Positions 59,018-64,000 of a stretch of 64,000 nt of DNA are shown here, piece by piece; the first letter of the stretch is position 1, and each line of letters starts with the position of its first letter. The translations under genes were made by a program, and so were the position numbers. This DNA is from Manis javanica (Eukaryota > Chordata > Mammalia > Pholidota > Manidae), in assembly GCF_040802235.1 (NCBI RefSeq), contig NC_133163.1:69801501-69865500 (forward strand), read 5' to 3'. Below the pieces are notes generated by a model that searched no databases, was not told the DNA's origin, and saw only the letters and a program-made list of their open reading frames with translations.

Positions 59018-59047
59018 AAAAGGAAAAAAAGGTAGTACTAAAAAAAA

Positions 59048-59066
59048 ATAAGAATGCAGTCTTTTA
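59048..59066 (+). repeat. Right target-site duplication of L1 copy 2
   Basis: ATAAGAATGCAGTCTTTTA, partner of 42,313-42,332. Confidence 0.78.
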
Positions 59067-59074
59067 AATAAGTG

Positions 59075-59170
59075 CCCTTATTTCAATACTGTGCAACTAC
59101 GTTCAGTAACATCTTCCTCTATGTATGTGTGCATTTACTTTAAAATTTCTCAGAGTCTAGAATTATTCAA
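59075..59170 (+). repeat. Direct duplication, copy A (about 96 bp)
   Basis: It runs from CCCTTATTTCAATACTGTGC to TAGAATTATTCAAAA and matches 60,769-60,867 with few changes. It begins within 10 bases of the right target-site duplication of L1 copy 2. Confidence 0.85.
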
Positions 59171-60768
59171 AACTAGTTTTGTTTGATGCACTTCTGCATT
59201 GCTTCTGCTTTTTATCATTTTAAACTACTCTTGTAAATGATACCCTGAAATGCCTGAGTTTTCATAAATAGTTTTTAGCAGAAATGATACTTGGACAAAG
59301 ACTAAGACTCTTATGAATACTATCATGAATATCTATATATGTTGATAAACATATATATGCAAATATTACATATACAATCAATGGAGAAAAAAATCGTATC
59401 CACATATAGCTATTAGAGTTTACCCCCTCCCGGATTTTGTTACCCCTAGCTAGTTGTATAGTGTATAATGCACAATTTATTTCACAGCTTGTAGAACAAC
59501 AGAATAAATATCAATTACCATTTTAGTCTTACTTCTTCCAGGAAAAATAATATAGGCTATTTAAATTTCCTACTGGGTTTGTCTGTGTATTCTAACTAGG
59601 TCGCACAAAATATGTTGAACTGATATTAGAAAAATACACAGTATACATATAAATTAATACCCTTGAGATGAAAATAAAGATATCTTTGAATGATTAAAAA
59701 GTGTTAAATATGTCAAGAAAGGTCTACATAGTTTAATTTTAAAACTGTTATTTTTATGTTAATTTAAAAACTGATTTATATTTTCAGTGTAATATATATG
59801 AATAGATAAGACTTCATTAATAAAAACTGCTTTTTAAATTATGTACATATAGTAAAATATTATTAATCACTCACAAAATAATTGAGGAATACAAATTCCA
59901 GTGACCTGAATTGGTTGGTTTTAAGACATTTGGAAAATAATATTTACCAATTTTTATAATGAACAAGCTATTGTTGATATGTACAATTACTTGGAGGAGA
60001 TACTTATTTATTTGAAGCCTGTTTTTCTCATGAACTTGGAAATAATTTAAATGCATTAAAAAATATTTCCCAATGGTGCTATGTACTAAATTAAAACTAT
60101 CTTTTTCAACTGATTAAATATACTTTTGAGGTACAGAATATAGCAAATTTTTGTTATTTTAAATAATTATATGCACAGTAAAATAATATCACTTCACTTT
60201 TAAAATAAGTTTTTGTAGTCTTATTAATTTAGGTCAGTCTTGTCTCAGTAAAGTCACATTAAAGATAATTTTAATCATATGTAGAATCATGTAGCAAAAA
60301 TATACACTTTGTTTTCCAGTAATAATTTCAGTATTTCAGGAAAAAAAATTCTCTTAAAGCTTACTGAAGTGTTGTTTGCCAATTTATTGATATATACTGT
60401 ATTAATTGCCTTCAGAAATCATTTCTGAAAATCCCAGCTTAGTATCAGCAAGGAAATCTCAGCCGTTAATCCTGATGAGGTGTATCTCCTTGTTTAACTT
60501 CTCCTAAAATTAAGGAAACATACAGTTACCCGAAGGGGAATGACTATCCAAAGGTTAAACTTGCCAAATGACTAGATAAATCATTAATCCTCTGAATAGA
60601 TGACAGGGAAGAAATTATTGGTAACTTCCTAGAATTTCTTATGAAATGTCCTCTAAGAGCCACTCTCTATACAGAACTTCCACTTCTACCTACTATCTTG
60701 ATCCATGTCCATATTCTCAAATGCTTTTGCTGTAAAAACATTCTTTTAACTTTTTCTGAATGTGTACT

Positions 60769-60867
60769 CCCTTATTTCAATACTGTGCACATTACGTTCA
60801 GTAACATCTTCCTCTATGTATGTGTACATATACTTTAAAATTTCTCAAAGAGTCTAGAATTATTCAG
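60769..60867 (+). repeat. Direct duplication, copy B (about 99 bp)
   Basis: Second copy, same orientation, about 1.7 kb downstream. Both contain ACATCTTCCTCTATGTATGT and CTTTAAAATTTCTCA. Confidence 0.85.
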
Positions 60868-61149
60868 AAGTATTCACCATAGTTCCTCCTTTGCAGAATG
60901 TTTTAACAGTCAGTAATCATGTGGTTACTAAACTGAAAAGACTGCAAATTATTCATGATTTCTTCTCTGTCACCCTCCATCCAAATCACTGAACTCTGTG
61001 GGTTTACCTAAAACATCTGTCACCAATTATCCACTGTTTTTATATGTTGTCAGGGTTCTTGACCAGTATGTTTGAAACTTTTTCCAGGACTATAGCATTG
61101 GCCTTCAAGCTACCCTATTTCCAGTGTTTCACTCTTGGATCGATTCTTT

Positions 61150-61430
61150 ATTCAGTATACAGTGCAAACCTTTTAGATTATAAATAAGATCATGTTACTG
61201 CCCTGCTTAATACTCTCCAATGCCTTCCTGTTGCCCTTAACGTAGGACCCCACATTTCATCATGCTGATAGCCCTGCTCAATTTCACTCTTAATTTTCTC
61301 CACAAACTTTTCTTTTGTTCCCAAGTCACCCTCCTCACCACCTGTTCTCTGTTGGGTTATTATGTTATGTCACTAAATGCTTCCAAGCTCTTTCCTTAGC
61401 AGGATATTCAAAGATCAGCTCCTTTATTCT
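61150..61430 (+). repeat. L2 LINE 3' region, diverged
   Basis: ATAAGATCATGTTACTGCCC, CTGCTTAATACTCTCCAATG, CCTTCCTGTTGCCCTTAACG and the later CTTCCAAGCTCTTTCC follow the order of L2 3' sequence. It is ancient. Confidence 0.6.
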
Positions 61431-64000
61431 TCAAAGAAACCCATTCAGGACTCTATGTAACTTTAAGGAGGTGATATTTTGTACACCATTAATTTAGTCA
61501 AATTCTCAAGATGAAATAAATGAACTTACTCTAAGAAAATGGTGTTGTTTGCCACCTGGTGACATATATGAAATCATTAAGGCAGCAGACCTCAGTGAGA
61601 CCTGACTTCTCACATCTTCTCTATATGACATACTGATTCAGACGCCATGCTGTGTGTTCAGCAGCTGTACCCAGTCACCCCGGCATCTCATCTTTGCTTA
61701 TCTAACTCTTCTTGAACCCAGTTATCTCATGTTTCTTTCTTTTAGGCTCTTCTATGTGTCATTGATCTCCATTTCTATAAACTATTTCCTCCTCTGTCAG
61801 TTCTGTACAATGTAGCATTTAAGTATTTTAAGTAAATTCATGTGTATGTTTTCTTTCTCCAGGTAAGTTGTTTGAATAATGTGATTTATTTTCATCTCTA
61901 TACAATCCAAGAAACCCTAGTCATACCATTATTTGTCAAATTTAGATATTTATCATTTAACACAGACATTTTCAAGATGCTATTACAACTATGTCCTCTT
62001 GCTGGTCTTGTAATTAATATCATAGATTTTTGTAATTTCTTCAGTTATGTCTATATCCATTCTCTCATCTTTCCTCAATTTTATTTCACTACTGTAAAAC
62101 TAAGGTTTTGGTCTCTTTAAATGAAGTTACTACTTTTTAATCTAGAATAGTAAACTTGATATCATATAAAATTTGAAAAGCATGTTGAACATAGGAAAAA
62201 TAAGTTGAACAAAATTAACATGTGTATCTCATCATCCAGAGGAAAAATATGTAATGCAACTTTTAAGTGATTAATACCATATCTAATTGTATAAGACTCC
62301 TCAGAATAATCGTCCTTCATTACAAATCTGAAAGTGTCAGACCCAATCCTAAACCCATTAACAACCTAGATTATTTTACAAAAAAAAAAAAAAGAGGAAA
62401 GGAAGAAATTAAAGTATTTGGTCTAAAGTCAGGAAGGCTATGAATGAGTTGGCTGCAAACTATTCTCCTACTCCTGATGACCACTACATTTTTTTATGCA
62501 ACCATCACAGTAGTCAAATGCTTCACAAAGCACACCCCTTAAGACATTCTATTAAAAGAAATAGTGCTGTGGTCAAATTAGTTCTTGGATATCTAAAAAT
62601 GTCGTAGGCATTTTTAGAATTTAATAAAGAAGTTGTTTAATAGAGAACTTAGCATTTTCTCACGCTTATTTATTCATTTGACACTTTTTTCATGTTATAT
62701 CCAAGAAGCAATTTTGAAAAACCACATACATTGCTTCTACTCTCCCATATCTGTGTTGTAAAAGTGTGAAAGAAATATCCTCTTAAAATCATGCTTAGCT
62801 AGCTCAGGCATGTCTACTTTTCTGAATTAAGGCTGGTAAGATCATGTCCAAACAGAAGCCATAGTAAAGATAAGAGGTAGGAAGGAAGTTATTATACAGT
62901 GAATCTGCTATTTTAAAGAGTTGGTCCTTAAGACATTGATCAGAAACCTGATGCTGTCTTACTGATTTATTAGGAAGGTATCTTGCAATGGTATATAATC
63001 ATAAATCTTGATCATACAAGTAATTTATAAAAATAGCATTTGTTAATTGGAATTAACTTTTCATGATAGCTATCCTGTATACCAGAAAGTGTGTGTGTAT
63101 GCCAGCATATCCCCTGCTTTAGATAGAACTACTCAGAAAGTCAGTACAGAAATAGAATACTAGTTTAATAATTTACAAAGACATATACAACACTGAAAAT
63201 ATTTGTAGAGTATAAATAATCAATCCTGACACATATCTGTCAGGAAATCCAAACCATTATCAGAAGAGGGAATGGAGGCAGAATGGTAATGTAGAAAGAA
63301 TAGTAAAGAAGAAAAGATAAATAAAATTGAATATCTAATAATAATGTGTTGGTGAATTCACCCTAAAATGGAAGTGATATATTATTCAAAGGCCTGTCTG
63401 GCAATCTAACTGACATGTTTTTGTTATTGTATTTTAAGTCATTTGTTGGCTCATGGGAGCCAGACATGTGGTGGACTGGGCTAGCTTCAAGAATAGCTTG
63501 ATCCAGAAATTAAGTTTTATCAAGCTGAGAGGGATCACACAACTCAATTTAACACAGGAAAAATGAGAAACACCTCCAGGTAGTTTGATTTTTTGCCTTG
63601 TCCTTTCTTTTCAATATTTCCCTCTTTTTATTTTTGAGGGACTTCACATTCACGAAAGCATATTTATATACACGATTTTATTAGGACAATATGATAGGCA
63701 GACTACTGCAATACTAACTGTAGTATATTTATAATCTTATCTGTTATTTATAGACCAGACACCAGTAAGTTAGTTTATCCATTTTCTCTGGGGCAGAAAT
63801 GCCACCACATTTGTAGAGACATTATTTTAAGAGAATGAAGTTGATATTTCTGGTACCACAGAATTTTTAACTTTTGTATCTTTTAACTGTCAAAAAGCAA
63901 AAGTTGTCCCTAATCCTATATCAGGAGTCATGAATTTAACAAAGAACATAAAAAGCATTGCCCAATAAAGGGGTCTGTGGGGGGTTCAGGGAGTCTCAAA
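61431..64000. other. Unique non-coding sequence to the right edge
   Basis: No gene, RNA gene or clear repeat recognised. An A-run near 62,380-62,394 has no recognisable element in front of it. All open frames are short. Confidence 0.5.

Larger units (their letters stand above)
42333..59047 (+). mobile_element. Full-length L1 copy 2 with ERV tail, split by L1 copy 3
   Basis: Removing the nested element (49,079-57,801 plus one target-site copy) leaves about 8.0 kb: 5' UTR (42,333-43,143), ORF1 and ORF2 remnants, L1 3' UTR to about 48,487, then the retroviral env-LTR tail ending at 59,017 and an A-rich end. It differs from copies 1 and 3 by an inter-ORF spacer of 314 bp against 195 bp. It also lacks the AAGATGGCGGC block at its 5' end. 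It is decayed and must predate copy 3. Confidence 0.9.
59067..61149. other. Unique A/T-rich non-coding sequence
   Basis: No gene recognised. It holds the two copies of a direct duplication of about 97 bp listed separately. Confidence 0.5.

Noticed and set aside
42333-59047. Three tailed L1s as segmental duplications
   Set aside because: Flanking sequences differ, each insertion has its own target-site duplication and A-rich end, and one is nested in another. This fits separate retrotransposition.
62375-62400. A-run as the 3' end of a retroposed element
   Set aside because: No recognisable LINE, SINE or processed gene precedes it, and I could not find a flanking duplication.

Overview
This window is nuclear DNA of a placental mammal and is dominated by LINE-1 (L1) retrotransposons. 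I see no host protein-coding exon and no rRNA or tRNA gene. The evidence is several L1 copies of very different ages, degraded MIR and L2 repeats, A/T-rich non-repetitive DNA, and no long host reading frame. The L1 3' ends resemble the L1 lineage of Laurasiatheria (bats, horse, pangolin, carnivores). No lineage-diagnostic SINE is present, so the species cannot be fixed; this placement is an inference.

Layout. 1-507: 5' UTR of a minus-strand L1 that leaves the window on the left. 2.2-4.3 kb: old L1 pieces. 4,312-12,310: full-length L1 copy 1, inserted in the 3' end of an older L1. 12.4-22.6 kb: mostly unique DNA with two MIRs, an L1 scrap and a perfect 27-bp inverted repeat. 22,626-23,354: short 5'-truncated L1. 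23.7-34.4 kb: unique DNA with L2, a minus-strand L1 piece, a 231-bp inverted repeat, a plus-strand old L1 and a 165-bp direct duplication. 34.4-41.7 kb: an ancient, nearly full-length L1 carrying two younger L1 insertions. 42,333-59,047: full-length L1 copy 2, split by the younger L1 copy 3 (49,079-57,801). 59-64 kb: unique DNA with a direct duplication and an L2 piece.

The central observation is that L1 copies 1, 2 and 3 share one unusual 3' end. After ORF2 and about 350 bp of L1 3' UTR comes an A-rich tract. Then follow about 1.8 kb of endogenous-retrovirus DNA: a broken envelope transmembrane region, a polypurine tract and one LTR that stops just after its AATAAA signal. A final poly(A) and target-site duplication follow. 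The three copies lie at different sites with different target-site duplications, so the L1-ERV chimera behaves as one heritable transposing unit. It looks like an L1 lineage that took an LTR polyadenylation site as its own 3' end, either by 3' transduction or by template switching.

Copy 3 is the youngest. It has a CpG-rich 5' UTR of about 210-bp tandem monomers, ORF1 with one in-frame stop, and ORF2 with one 1-bp frameshift. It landed inside copy 2, in the very retroviral segment that it also carries. Antisense reading frames recur in the 5' UTRs of all four L1 promoters.
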